DNA of 5,151 nucleotides from Candidatus Acidiferrum typicum (GTDB lineage: Bacteria; Acidobacteriota; Terriglobia; Acidiferrales; UBA7541). Below, piece by piece: positions 1 to 5,001 of the stretch; position 1 is the stretch's first letter; the number at the start of each line of letters is the position of its first letter. Where the stretch lies: assembly GCA_025463105.1 (NCBI GenBank), contig JAOAPW010000436.1, positions 1 to 5,151 of the forward strand. The letters are read 5' to 3'. The position numbers were made by a program, and so were the translations under genes. The notes below the pieces were generated by a model that did not search any database, was not told where the DNA came from, and worked only from the letters and a program-made list of their open reading frames with translations.

Positions 1-177
1 GCGCGCTCGGGGCCCGCGATGCCGATGCTATTTGGGTTGAATATGCTGCTGCAAACCGAAGAGGGCAACGTCTTCACCTTTCGTGAATACCGAACCTGGC
101 TCAAGGACATCGGCTTCCGCAAGGTCACGACTATTCCTGTGCTCCCGCCGTCAACGGTGATCCTGGCGACGAAGTAG
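1..177 (+). CDS. C-terminal end of a probable SAM-dependent O-methyltransferase (5' end outside window)
   Basis: An open frame enters at base 1 and ends at TAG 175-177, giving 58 residues of a C-terminus. Visible stretches are FGLNMLLQTEEGN, then FTFREYRTWLKDIGF, then a closing beta-strand-like PPSTVILATK. The pattern of a hydrophobic helix ending in T-E-x-G, an 'F-[TS]-x-x-E-Y-x-x-W-L-x-x-x-G-F' helix and a final strand is typical of the C-terminal part of class I SAM-dependent O-methyltransferases of the Methyltransf_2 type (plant-type O-methyltransferases, CrtF-like bacterial relatives). The SAM-binding glycine-rich motif would lie upstream and is not visible, so the substrate cannot be named. 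The gene is convergent with dapD, 150 bp away, and is probably functionally unrelated to it. The fold call is fairly firm; the exact family is less so. Confidence 0.7.
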   Translation, partial: ARSGPAMPMLFGLNMLLQTEEGNVFTFREYRTWLKDIGFRKVTTIPVLPPSTVILATK

Positions 178-189
178 CGGAAGCCTTTT

Positions 190-266
190 GTGGCGCCAGC
201 GTCCCGCCGGCGTTGTTGCGCAGTATTGAACGACTCAGAAAATCGCCGGCAAGATGCCGGCGCCAC
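190..266. repeat. Inverted repeat pair of 23-base GC-rich arms between convergent genes
   Basis: The left arm (190-212, beginning GTGGCGCC and ending GCCGGCG) and the right arm (244-266, beginning CGCCGGC and ending GGCGCCAC) are reverse complements at 19 of 23 positions, separated by 31 bases. The right arm is itself a hairpin (244-251 with 255-262, loop AGA). Similar short 'GTGGCGCC...GCCGGCG' units are, to my recollection, dispersed many times in acidobacterial genomes, but I could not verify that here. Lying between two converging genes, the pair is well placed to separate their transcripts. Confidence 0.7.
239..262 (-). terminator. Probable intrinsic terminator of the dap cluster
   Basis: Read on the minus strand, this is a perfect 8-bp stem (CGCCGGCA / TGCCGGCG, bases 262-255 and 251-244) with a 3-base loop. 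It is followed by A and then TTTT (242-239). It begins 65 bases past the dapD stop codon, where a cluster terminator would be expected. The T-run is short, so termination may be partial. On the plus strand the hairpin is followed by CCACGAAAA, so it should not work as an intrinsic terminator for the methyltransferase gene. Confidence 0.55.
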
Positions 267-327
267 GAAAACCATCTTCAGCAAGTTTGTCTTTCATGGA
301 TATAAATTTTTGGCGGAGCCATCTTGC

Positions 328-1176
328 CTAACGTAACAAATCTTCGAGCTGAATCTTGGTGTCAGTCTTGGCGTCGCGGTACTTGATAATGACCGGCGTG
401 TACAGCGAAATTCCCCAGTCCTTGCCTACGCCACGGGGCAATGCGCGCGAACCGGCAACCACGACGGCTTCCTCCGGGACGATGAGCGGTTCTGTGTCGG
501 TTGCCGCGTACACTTTGCCGCGTACCACATCGTACAGAGGTGTCGAGCGATTCAGGATTGTGCCTGTTCCAAGTACCGCGCGGCTCTTCACAATCGTGCC
601 TTCATAGACGCCGCAATTCCCGCCGACCAGCACATCGTCCTCGATAATCACCGGCAGCGCGCCGACCGGCTCAAGCACGCCGCCAATTTGCGTTCCCGCG
701 GAAATGTGGCAGTGGCGCCCAATCTGTGCGCAGCTTCCGATCAGGGAGTGGGAATCGAGCATCGTGCCATCGCCTACGTACGCGCCCGCGTTGACGTACA
801 TCGGCGGCATGCACACGACGTCGCGACCGATGTAGCAGCCGTCGCGGATACTCGATCCACCAGGCACGATGCGCACGCCGTCACTTACTGCAAAATGCTT
901 CACCGGATAAGTATCTTTGTCGAGGAACGGAAGTTTTTCGGGATCGATCGACATGTCGACGATGGTCCCCATGCGGAAGCCGACGAGAATGCCCTTTTTT
1001 ACCCAGGTATTCGTGCGCCAGCCGCTTTTCTGCGAAGCATCGGGCTCGGCGGAACGCACGCGGCCTGCGTTCAGGTCATTTTTGAACTCGCAGAACAGTT
1101 TGCGGTCCTCGTCGGTATAACGCGCGGGTTTGGCGTCGAACAGAGCCTCAATCTGCTGCTCAAGTGCGGTTTGCAA
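328..1176 (-). CDS. dapD: 2,3,4,5-tetrahydropyridine-2,6-dicarboxylate N-succinyltransferase (DapD)
   Basis: This cytosolic enzyme of the succinylase branch transfers succinyl from succinyl-CoA to tetrahydrodipicolinate, giving N-succinyl-2-amino-6-ketopimelate. The 282 residues match the family's usual length of about 275. Residues 1-95 form the helical N-terminal domain, including WVKKGILVGFRMG (58-70). Residues about 100-235 are a left-handed beta-helix of hexapeptide repeats, with PPMYVNAGAYVGDGTMLD (124-141), IGSCAQIG (146-153) and GGVLEP (165-170). A short C-terminal strand region contains SLYTPVIIKYRD. Asp141 and Glu192 (VYEGTIV) correspond to residues proposed as catalytic in characterised DapD. 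The start is TTG at 1176, preceded by AAAGGG at 6 bases; no in-frame ATG lies near the family's usual N-terminus. The first 17 bases overlap the end of dapA, so translation is probably coupled. It is the last gene of the cluster. The DapD signature, not that of the acetyltransferase DapH, makes the call firm. Confidence 0.96.
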   Translation of the reverse strand: MQTALEQQIEALFDAKPARYTDEDRKLFCEFKNDLNAGRVRSAEPDASQKSGWRTNTWVKKGILVGFRMGTIVDMSIDPEKLPFLDKDTYPVKHFAVSDGVRIVPGGSSIRDGCYIGRDVVCMPPMYVNAGAYVGDGTMLDSHSLIGSCAQIGRHCHISAGTQIGGVLEPVGALPVIIEDDVLVGGNCGVYEGTIVKSRAVLGTGTILNRSTPLYDVVRGKVYAATDTEPLIVPEEAVVVAGSRALPRGVGKDWGISLYTPVIIKYRDAKTDTKIQLEDLLR

Positions 1177-2071
1177 CGTGGGCCCTTTCGAGTAGCGCGA
1201 GGGATTCCAGCACGCTACGAATCTTCGCGAGATTTTCCGTGCGCGGCGGCACCAGCGGCAGCCGCCATACGGGCTCCAGCAAACTCATCTCGGCCATCCC
1301 TGCCTTTACAGGCGTAGGATTGGTCTCGATAAAGTTCACTTCAATCAATGGCAACAACTTCCGCAGCAGCGCGCGCGCCGTTTTGAATTCGCCATCGAGA
1401 CACAATTGCACCAGCCGCGTCATTTCCGTCGGGATCTCGTTTGATGTTACGGAAATCAGTCCACGGCCGCCCATGGCCACCAGCGGCAGCGTGAGCGCGT
1501 CATCACCGGAAAGCACGATGAACTGCTCCGGGACTTGCTGGATCACCTGCGTCATCTGCGCGATGTTTCCGGAAGCTTCCTTGACGCCGATAATGTTTTC
1601 AATTTCGGAGAGGCGGCGAAGCGTTGCCGGCTCGATGTTCACGTTGGTTCGCGGCGGCACGTTGTAAAGAATAATCGGAAGAGAGGTCGCGGACGCGATG
1701 GCCTTGTAATGATGGTACAGTCCTTCCTGCGTTGGCTTGTTGTAATACGGCGTGACCGACAGTATTCCGTCGGCGCCCATCTGCTCGATTTCGCGGGCCA
1801 TCTCGATCACTTTGCGGGTATCGTAGCCGCCCGCGCCGCCGAGGACCGGCACTTTGCCCTTGGCTTCTTCGACGGTGATCGCCACGACGCGCAAGTGCTC
1901 TTCGTGCGATAGCGTGGGGCTTTCTCCCGTCGTCCCGCAGGGAACGAGAAAATTAATTCCGCCCGCGATCTGCCTGCGTATCAGCCGCCGCAGAGCTTCT
2001 TCGTCAAGCGATAAATCTTTTTGGAACGGCGTGACCATGGCCGTGCCGCATCCCTTGAATTCTGCAAACAT
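1160..2071 (-). CDS. dapA: 4-hydroxy-tetrahydrodipicolinate synthase (DapA)
   Basis: This cytosolic (beta/alpha)8-barrel aldolase condenses pyruvate with L-aspartate-4-semialdehyde, the first committed step to DAP and lysine. Its 303 residues are typical of the family. Visible active-site pieces are CGTTGES (45-51, Thr47 and Thr48), TPYYN (107-111, Tyr110), YNVPPRT (136-142, Tyr136 and Arg141) and the Schiff-base lysine Lys164 in GVKEASGN. All sit three residues after the E. coli numbering. The frame can be extended upstream to an ATG at 2116, adding 15 residues. The ATG at 2071 is preferred because it gives the family N-terminus (MFAEFKGCGTAMVTPF) and has GGGAGG five bases upstream. It follows dapB by 129 bp, the widest gap in the cluster, and overlaps dapD by 17 bp. 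At the lysine-feedback site, E. coli Asn80 and Glu84 are replaced by Tyr83 and Lys87, so feedback control may differ. Confidence 0.97.
   Translation of the reverse strand: MFAEFKGCGTAMVTPFQKDLSLDEEALRRLIRRQIAGGINFLVPCGTTGESPTLSHEEHLRVVAITVEEAKGKVPVLGGAGGYDTRKVIEMAREIEQMGADGILSVTPYYNKPTQEGLYHHYKAIASATSLPIILYNVPPRTNVNIEPATLRRLSEIENIIGVKEASGNIAQMTQVIQQVPEQFIVLSGDDALTLPLVAMGGRGLISVTSNEIPTEMTRLVQLCLDGEFKTARALLRKLLPLIEVNFIETNPTPVKAGMAEMSLLEPVWRLPLVPPRTENLAKIRSVLESLALLERAHVANRT
1183..1188 (-). promoter_or_regulatory. Shine-Dalgarno site that fixes the dapD TTG start
   Basis: On the minus strand AAAGGG (1188-1183) stands 6 bases before TTG (1176-1174). The site lies inside the dapA coding sequence. 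It is the only ribosome-binding-like sequence near the expected N-terminus and supports the non-ATG start. Confidence 0.6.
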
Positions 2072-2076
2072 GATCG

Positions 2077-2082
2077 CCTCCC
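2077..2082 (-). promoter_or_regulatory. Shine-Dalgarno site that fixes the dapA start
   Basis: Minus-strand GGGAGG (2082-2077) lies five bases before ATG 2071-2069. The alternative upstream ATG at 2116 has no comparable site and would add a Cys/Phe/Trp-rich 15-residue extension foreign to the family. Confidence 0.75.
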
Positions 2083-2135
2083 AGTAGCACAGAAAACCAA
2101 AGTCAAAAGCACACAAACTGAAGTCTGAACCTTAT

Positions 2136-2199
2136 TCTGGCGGGCTCCAAGTAGAGCCCGCACCCTTTTTCTGGCGGGCTCCAAGTAGAGCCCGCACCC
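2136..2199. repeat. Two identical 30-base hairpin repeats in the dapB-dapA gap
   Basis: Copies at 2136-2165 and 2170-2199 are identical over 30 bases and separated by TTTT (34-base period). Each contains a perfect 8-bp stem GCGGGCTC / GAGCCCGC around the loop CAAGTA (2140-2161 and 2174-2195). In the dapB-to-dapA transcript they would form two successive GC-rich hairpins. There is no T-run after them in that direction; on the plus strand the first hairpin is followed by ACCCTTTTT. They resemble REP-like dispersed elements. Possible effects are partial termination, mRNA protection or mRNA processing between dapB and dapA, but none is shown by sequence alone. Confidence 0.85.
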
Positions 2200-2200
2200 G

Positions 2201-2929
2201 TTAATCCGCGGGACGCCGCATGACTTTCGCGTCGTCCGCAAAAAGAACTTCTGCAAACTCGTGCAGCCCGCGCTTGCCAATCACCCACTGGGCGGCTTTC
2301 AGCGCTCCGCGCGCGAATCCTTCGCGGCTGCGCGCCGTGTGCCGCAACGTGATCGTGTCGGCGGCTGAGTCAAATCCAATTTCGTGCGTACCCGGATTTG
2401 CTCCCGCGCGGTTCGAGCTGAAATCAATTTGTCTCGAATACCCCACATGTTTCATTTCCTCGACCAATTGCAGCAGCGTTCCGGAAGGCGCGTCCTTCTT
2501 CGCGGAATGATGAATTTCCCACGCCCACGCGCCATATTCGTTTTCATTGGCGAGCAATCGCGCGGCTTCGGCCACCACGCGGCGAAAAACATTCACACCA
2601 ATCGAATAATTCGCGCTGTACACCACGCCCGCACTGCTTTGATCGACAAACCCCTTCACGCGTGCCAGTTCGCCGTACCATCCTGTCGTACCCACCACTG
2701 TCGGAACGCCGATTGCACAAAGGCTTACGAGATTGTCCACTGCGACATGCGGTGTCGAAAACTCAATGGCCACATCGATGTCGCGGAAATTCTCCGGCGT
2801 AATCCCCTGCTGGTCCTCATTGGAATCAATGTCGAGCTTCAAGCCCACTGCAAAGCCGGCCTCCGGCGCCAGCCGCTCGATCAGCTGGCCCATTTTTCCG
2901 TATCCGACAATGGCGAGATTTCTAGGCAT
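2201..2929 (-). CDS. dapB: 4-hydroxy-tetrahydrodipicolinate reductase (DapB)
   Basis: This cytosolic NAD(P)H-dependent enzyme converts the DapA product to tetrahydrodipicolinate, the substrate of DapD. The N-terminal Rossmann domain begins with IVGYGKMG (7-14, the G-x-G-x-x-G type dinucleotide loop) and continues with IEFSTP (55-60) and VVGTTGW (78-84). The C-terminal domain carries the family signature E-I-H-H-x-x-K-K-D-A-P-S-G-T (138-151), with His140/His141 and Lys144/Lys145 in the catalytic positions. NPGTHEIGFDS (178-188) lies in the substrate-binding region. At 242 residues it is shorter than E. coli DapB (273) but close to the compact DapB forms. It starts at ATG 2929, 12 bp after the dapE stop, with no clear Shine-Dalgarno sequence (GATAAAATAC precedes ATG). 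Translation probably depends on ribosomes finishing dapE. Stop is TAA at 2203-2201. Confidence 0.96.
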   Translation of the reverse strand: MPRNLAIVGYGKMGQLIERLAPEAGFAVGLKLDIDSNEDQQGITPENFRDIDVAIEFSTPHVAVDNLVSLCAIGVPTVVGTTGWYGELARVKGFVDQSSAGVVYSANYSIGVNVFRRVVAEAARLLANENEYGAWAWEIHHSAKKDAPSGTLLQLVEEMKHVGYSRQIDFSSNRAGANPGTHEIGFDSAADTITLRHTARSREGFARGALKAAQWVIGKRGLHEFAEVLFADDAKVMRRPAD

Positions 2930-2941
2930 GTATTTTATCGG

Positions 2942-4000
2942 CTACGCTTCACTTGAAGCGTTCAGCGTAAAACTAGAGCCCGCTCCTGCTTCTGCTCTGC
3001 TTAAAAGCATCCGAGTTATTTGCGCATACGTATCGACCGCAGCCAGCAATTCGCGCTTTGAAATTTTTTCCGCTGTCGTGTGCGCTACGTGGATGCTGCC
3101 CGGTCCAAATAAAAAGGGCTCGCCCCAGGCTGGTACCAGCGCGGGAATATCGGTCGTAAATGAAACCACCGACGTTGGAAAACCATCGAGCGATTTGAAA
3201 TGCATTGGCGGAAGCTCCAGGATTTCCTTCACCTCAGCGCGCATTCCGACCGCGCTCCGCAAAAGCCGATCGATTTTACGCCCATCCCCCACCAGGCGAA
3301 TCGCTAATTCCGCTTTCGCCGCGTCGGGAATAATGTTCGGAGCGCGTCCCCCGGAAATCGTTCCGATATTCGCCGTGGTGTGGCCGAGAATCGGATCGTC
3401 CGGCCAGGATATCCGGCGAACCGATTCCAGCACATCGAGAAGCTTCTCAATGGCGGATTCGCCAAGCTCGGGATACGCCGAATGAGCCATTTTTCCAGTG
3501 GCTATAATTTCATAGCGCAAAATTCCTTTTGAACCCAGCGCAACTTTGCTCTCGGTCGGTTCACCATTAATTAGGTAGCGCGTGCCGCGGGGCGAGCGCG
3601 AAGCAACGTGCGCTCCGGCGCTGTTTTTCTCTTCTCCCACAACGAAGAGCAGCGCGAAGTTGCGCGTGCCCGCTTCGAGGAGCTTTTCTGCCGCGGCAAT
3701 CATCGCCGCAATGATTCCCTTTGCATCGCAGGCGCCGCGCCCATAAATGTGATCGTCGTCTTCGCGCGATTCGATGAACGGCGGCACGGTATCCATGTGG
3801 GTTGAAAGCGCTACGACGGGGCGGCCCCATTCGGCATACACGTTGAAACGTTCCGGCGTAACCAGCATCGCTTCGGCCCGGCCGTCAGAGCGGGCGGCAA
3901 GGCCCGAGAGATAGTGCAGCAGATATTCGCCCACCTGCTTCTCGTTCTCCGTGATCGATTCCACGTCGATCAGCGCCCGCGTCATTTCAAATGGATGCAT
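2942..4000 (-). CDS. M20-family metallohydrolase, probable N-succinyl-LL-diaminopimelate desuccinylase (DapE-like)
   Basis: A cytosolic two-zinc amidohydrolase of the ArgE/DapE/ACY1/CPG2 (M20) superfamily, 352 residues. The expected ligands are present in order: His68 in STHMDTVPP, bridging Asp92 in GRGACDAKG, general base Glu123 and ligand Glu124 in GEEKNSAG, Glu147 in NGEPTES, and His307 in HTTAEK. His173 (GKMAHSAYP) falls where M20 enzymes carry the dimer-contributed histidine. A dimerisation ('lid') domain spans about 155-265. It leads a cluster containing the succinyltransferase DapD, so removal of succinate from N-succinyl-LL-DAP is the likely role. However, the H-M-D-T metal motif differs from the H-T-D-V form of classical DapE, so ArgE- or LysK-like specificity cannot be excluded from sequence. 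The start at ATG 4000 has GGAG three bases upstream, a short spacing, with AGG further back. Stop is TAG at 2944-2942. Confidence 0.9.
   Translation of the reverse strand: MHPFEMTRALIDVESITENEKQVGEYLLHYLSGLAARSDGRAEAMLVTPERFNVYAEWGRPVVALSTHMDTVPPFIESREDDDHIYGRGACDAKGIIAAMIAAAEKLLEAGTRNFALLFVVGEEKNSAGAHVASRSPRGTRYLINGEPTESKVALGSKGILRYEIIATGKMAHSAYPELGESAIEKLLDVLESVRRISWPDDPILGHTTANIGTISGGRAPNIIPDAAKAELAIRLVGDGRKIDRLLRSAVGMRAEVKEILELPPMHFKSLDGFPTSVVSFTTDIPALVPAWGEPFLFGPGSIHVAHTTAEKISKRELLAAVDTYAQITRMLLSRAEAGAGSSFTLNASSEA
2945..2960. other. Small palindromic hairpin over the last codons of dapE
   Basis: CGCTTC (2945-2950) and GAAGCG (2955-2960) pair perfectly around a four-base loop. The hairpin covers the last codons of dapE, ending directly before its stop, and ends 15 bases before the dapB ATG. 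dapB has no evident ribosome binding site, so this structure may influence reinitiation. It may also be only a chance palindrome in coding sequence. Confidence 0.45.
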
Positions 4001-4039
4001 TCGCTCCGCCTACCTGGTCGTATCGTTACATCGCTCAGC

Positions 4040-4069
4040 TGTAGGGGAACGGCATGCCGTGCCCCTACA
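4040..4069. repeat. 30-base near-perfect palindrome in the dapE leader
   Basis: TGTAGGGG (4040-4047) and CCCCTACA (4062-4069) flank the perfect inner palindrome ACGGCATGCCGT (4049-4060); the only unpaired positions are A4048 and G4061. The element lies 39 bases upstream of the dapE ATG and, if the -10 box at 4105-4100 is real, inside the 5' leader. No T-run follows in either direction, so it is unlikely to be an intrinsic terminator. 'GTAGGGGCACGGC'-type palindromes recur as dispersed elements in several bacterial groups as far as I recall, which makes a mobile or REP-like repeat the leading explanation. An operator or mRNA-stability role is possible. Confidence 0.75.
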
Positions 4070-4099
4070 ACACAGAGACTCATCTCACTCGTTTGGGCG

Positions 4100-4105
4100 A
4101 TTATA
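4100..4105 (-). promoter_or_regulatory. Candidate -10 box for the dapE-dapB-dapA-dapD cluster
   Basis: Minus-strand TATAAT (4105-4100) matches the sigma-70 -10 consensus exactly. No good -35 is seen 16-18 bases upstream (TGCGCG at 4128-4123), so the promoter would need an activator or other sigma contacts. Initiation near 4093 would give a leader of roughly 90 bases containing the 4040-4069 palindrome. The overlapping plus-strand sequence at 4102-4107 also reads TATAAT. Confidence 0.4.
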
Positions 4106-4140
4106 ATCCTAGGAAGGGACGGCGCGCAGCAGAGGAGATA

Positions 4141-4376
4141 AAGCGCGGAAAAATCAAGGCGCCAAGCTCCTCGATAGCGCTCCATCCGATTCCTCGGATG
4201 ACAGTGAGCAGGTATTGACCTTGCCCCCCAGCCGCCTCGGCGGGACTGCCGACGGCGACTTCGGCGGAATATCCTGCTCTGCACCTTTCGCTCAGGCCTC
4301 CGAAGCTCCTCGGAACATCCGCCCGGCTACTCCTTGCTTCCGCACCTCTACCAAGACGCACCAAACATAGCATTCC
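4141..4376. other. Hairpin-rich, GC-rich non-coding tract in the divergent gap, function unknown
   Basis: This part of the 536-bp gap between dapE and the NTF2-like gene has no convincing gene on either strand but many short inverted repeats. CATCCGA/TCGGATG (4183-4200) is a 7-bp stem with a four-base loop. CCGC/GCGG is at 4232-4243 and GCCGA/TCGGC at 4248-4265. An outer helix GGCGGA/TCCGCC (4263-4268 with 4318-4323) encloses TCCGA/TCGGA (4299-4314). Read on the minus strand it ends near ATTTTT (4154-4149), but no strong stem directly precedes that run. It could be an untranslated leader, a small RNA, or a mosaic of dispersed repeats. It does not match any RNA family I can identify with confidence. 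Bases 4377-4450 show nothing I can name. Confidence 0.35.
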
Positions 4377-4450
4377 GGCATACGGGGGGTCAATCACACT
4401 TCGCGGAGGCCGAATGAAGCAGGCCCTTGATATCCGAAGCGTATTACATC

Positions 4451-4480
4451 TTGCAGCGTTTTGCGGCCGAATGATAGACT
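4451..4480 (+). promoter_or_regulatory. Possible promoter of the NTF2-like gene
   Basis: TTGCAG (4451-4456) and an extended -10-like TGATAGACT (4472-4480, hexamer TAGACT at 4475-4480) are 18 bases apart, upstream of the gene at 4537. Initiation near 4487 would give a leader of about 50 bases. Each hexamer matches consensus only partly, so this is a weak call. Confidence 0.35.
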
Positions 4481-4536
4481 CCACCCACTGTAGGATCCAA
4501 GGGAATTTTCGCCAGAACAACCCATGAGGAGGCGCT

Positions 4537-5001
4537 ATGAGTGCAAGAAACGCTGTGTTGTGGATATCTCTAATTGTAGTCGCCATGCTCACAGCTCTGA
4601 GAGCAACGAAGGCGCAAACTGGAGGCAACGCGGATGCCGTCGCGGCCGTCACCAAATTAGAGAATGACGGAGTCAAGGCCGATTTGGCCAATGACAAAGC
4701 TTTTTACGAGAAAGTACTCGCCGACGATTGGACCGGAGGCGACAGCGGAGGCACCTGGTTTACGAAAGCCGACGTATTGAAAATGATGGACGACCCGGAA
4801 CACAACAAGACGAACAGTGAGAAAATTTCCGAACTCAAGGTTCGCTCCTACGGCAACACGGCCATAGCGACTTACAAGGACACCTACGATTCGATGCTTA
4901 AGGGCGAACACCGCGCGCGCACGGTGATCGGCACGGATACTTTCGTCAAGATCGGCGGCGAATGGAAACAGGTCGCGAGCCACGCGTCGCAGGCAAAGTA
5001 G
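4537..5001 (+). CDS. Small exported NTF2-like (SnoaL/DUF4440-type) protein
   Basis: The gene encodes 154 residues. Residues 1-26 form a Sec signal peptide: Arg4, a hydrophobic core LWISLIVVAMLTAL, then a likely cleavage site after ATKA (TKA|QT). The mature part, about 128 residues, has the size and pattern of a DUF4440/NTF2-like cone fold. A first helix (VAAVTKLENDGVKADLANDKAFYEKVLADDW, 36-65) is followed by a G-rich turn and the K-x-D-V-L helix (77-84). Beta strands follow: ISELKVRSYGNTAIATYKDTYDS, ARTVIGTDTFVKIGGEWKQVASHAS. This family uses its pocket for small ligands or catalysis, but members are diverse and the function here cannot be named. The ATG at 4537 has a strong GAGGAGG (4526-4532) four bases upstream. 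It diverges from the dap cluster and appears to be a single gene, probably periplasmic or secreted. Confidence 0.85.
   Translation: MSARNAVLWISLIVVAMLTALRATKAQTGGNADAVAAVTKLENDGVKADLANDKAFYEKVLADDWTGGDSGGTWFTKADVLKMMDDPEHNKTNSEKISELKVRSYGNTAIATYKDTYDSMLKGEHRARTVIGTDTFVKIGGEWKQVASHASQAK

Noticed and set aside
688..1317. 209-codon open frame on the plus strand opposite dapD and dapA
   Set aside because: It is the GC-driven shadow of two clearly identified minus-strand genes and shows no domain.
2072..2135. Separate promoter for dapA in the dapB-dapA gap
   Set aside because: TTGACT on the minus strand resembles a -35 but no -10-like hexamer follows at 16-18 bases, so a promoter cannot be supported.
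2136..2199. Possible minimal CRISPR array
   Set aside because: There are only two repeat copies, the 'spacer' is four bases, and no cas gene is present. The unit is a hairpin repeat, not a CRISPR repeat.
1981..2288. Two overlapping minus-strand open frames reading through the 2136-2199 repeats
   Set aside because: They translate the hairpin repeats and out-of-frame parts of dapB and dapA, so they are artefacts of the repeat sequence.
4001..4140. Lysine riboswitch (L box) upstream of the dap cluster
   Set aside because: The leader from the likely -10 box to the dapE start is only about 90 bases, mostly the palindrome. The long five-helix lysine aptamer and its conserved core are not seen.
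4290..4315. Minus-strand CCGAGGAGC, as in the core of S-adenosylhomocysteine riboswitches
   Set aside because: The following GCUGC segment and the later GCUCGG partner are missing, the bases pair locally as a simple hairpin, and the neighbouring genes have no role in SAH recycling.
4325..4346. Minus-strand stretch resembling the SRP (4.5S) RNA core, with a UGC-GGAA-GCA tetraloop hairpin followed by AGGAGTAGCC
   Set aside because: The invariant AGCAG internal-loop sequence is altered to AGGAGTAG, the 5' side lacks GUCAGG, and I see no matching long flanking helix. The likeness is probably chance; an Infernal scan with the bacterial SRP models would settle it.
4101..4697. 198-codon open frame on the minus strand across the divergent gap
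   Set aside because: It runs antisense through the start and signal peptide of the NTF2-like gene and through the repeat-rich tract, is rich in Arg, Ala and Ser without a recognisable domain, and lacks a convincing start.
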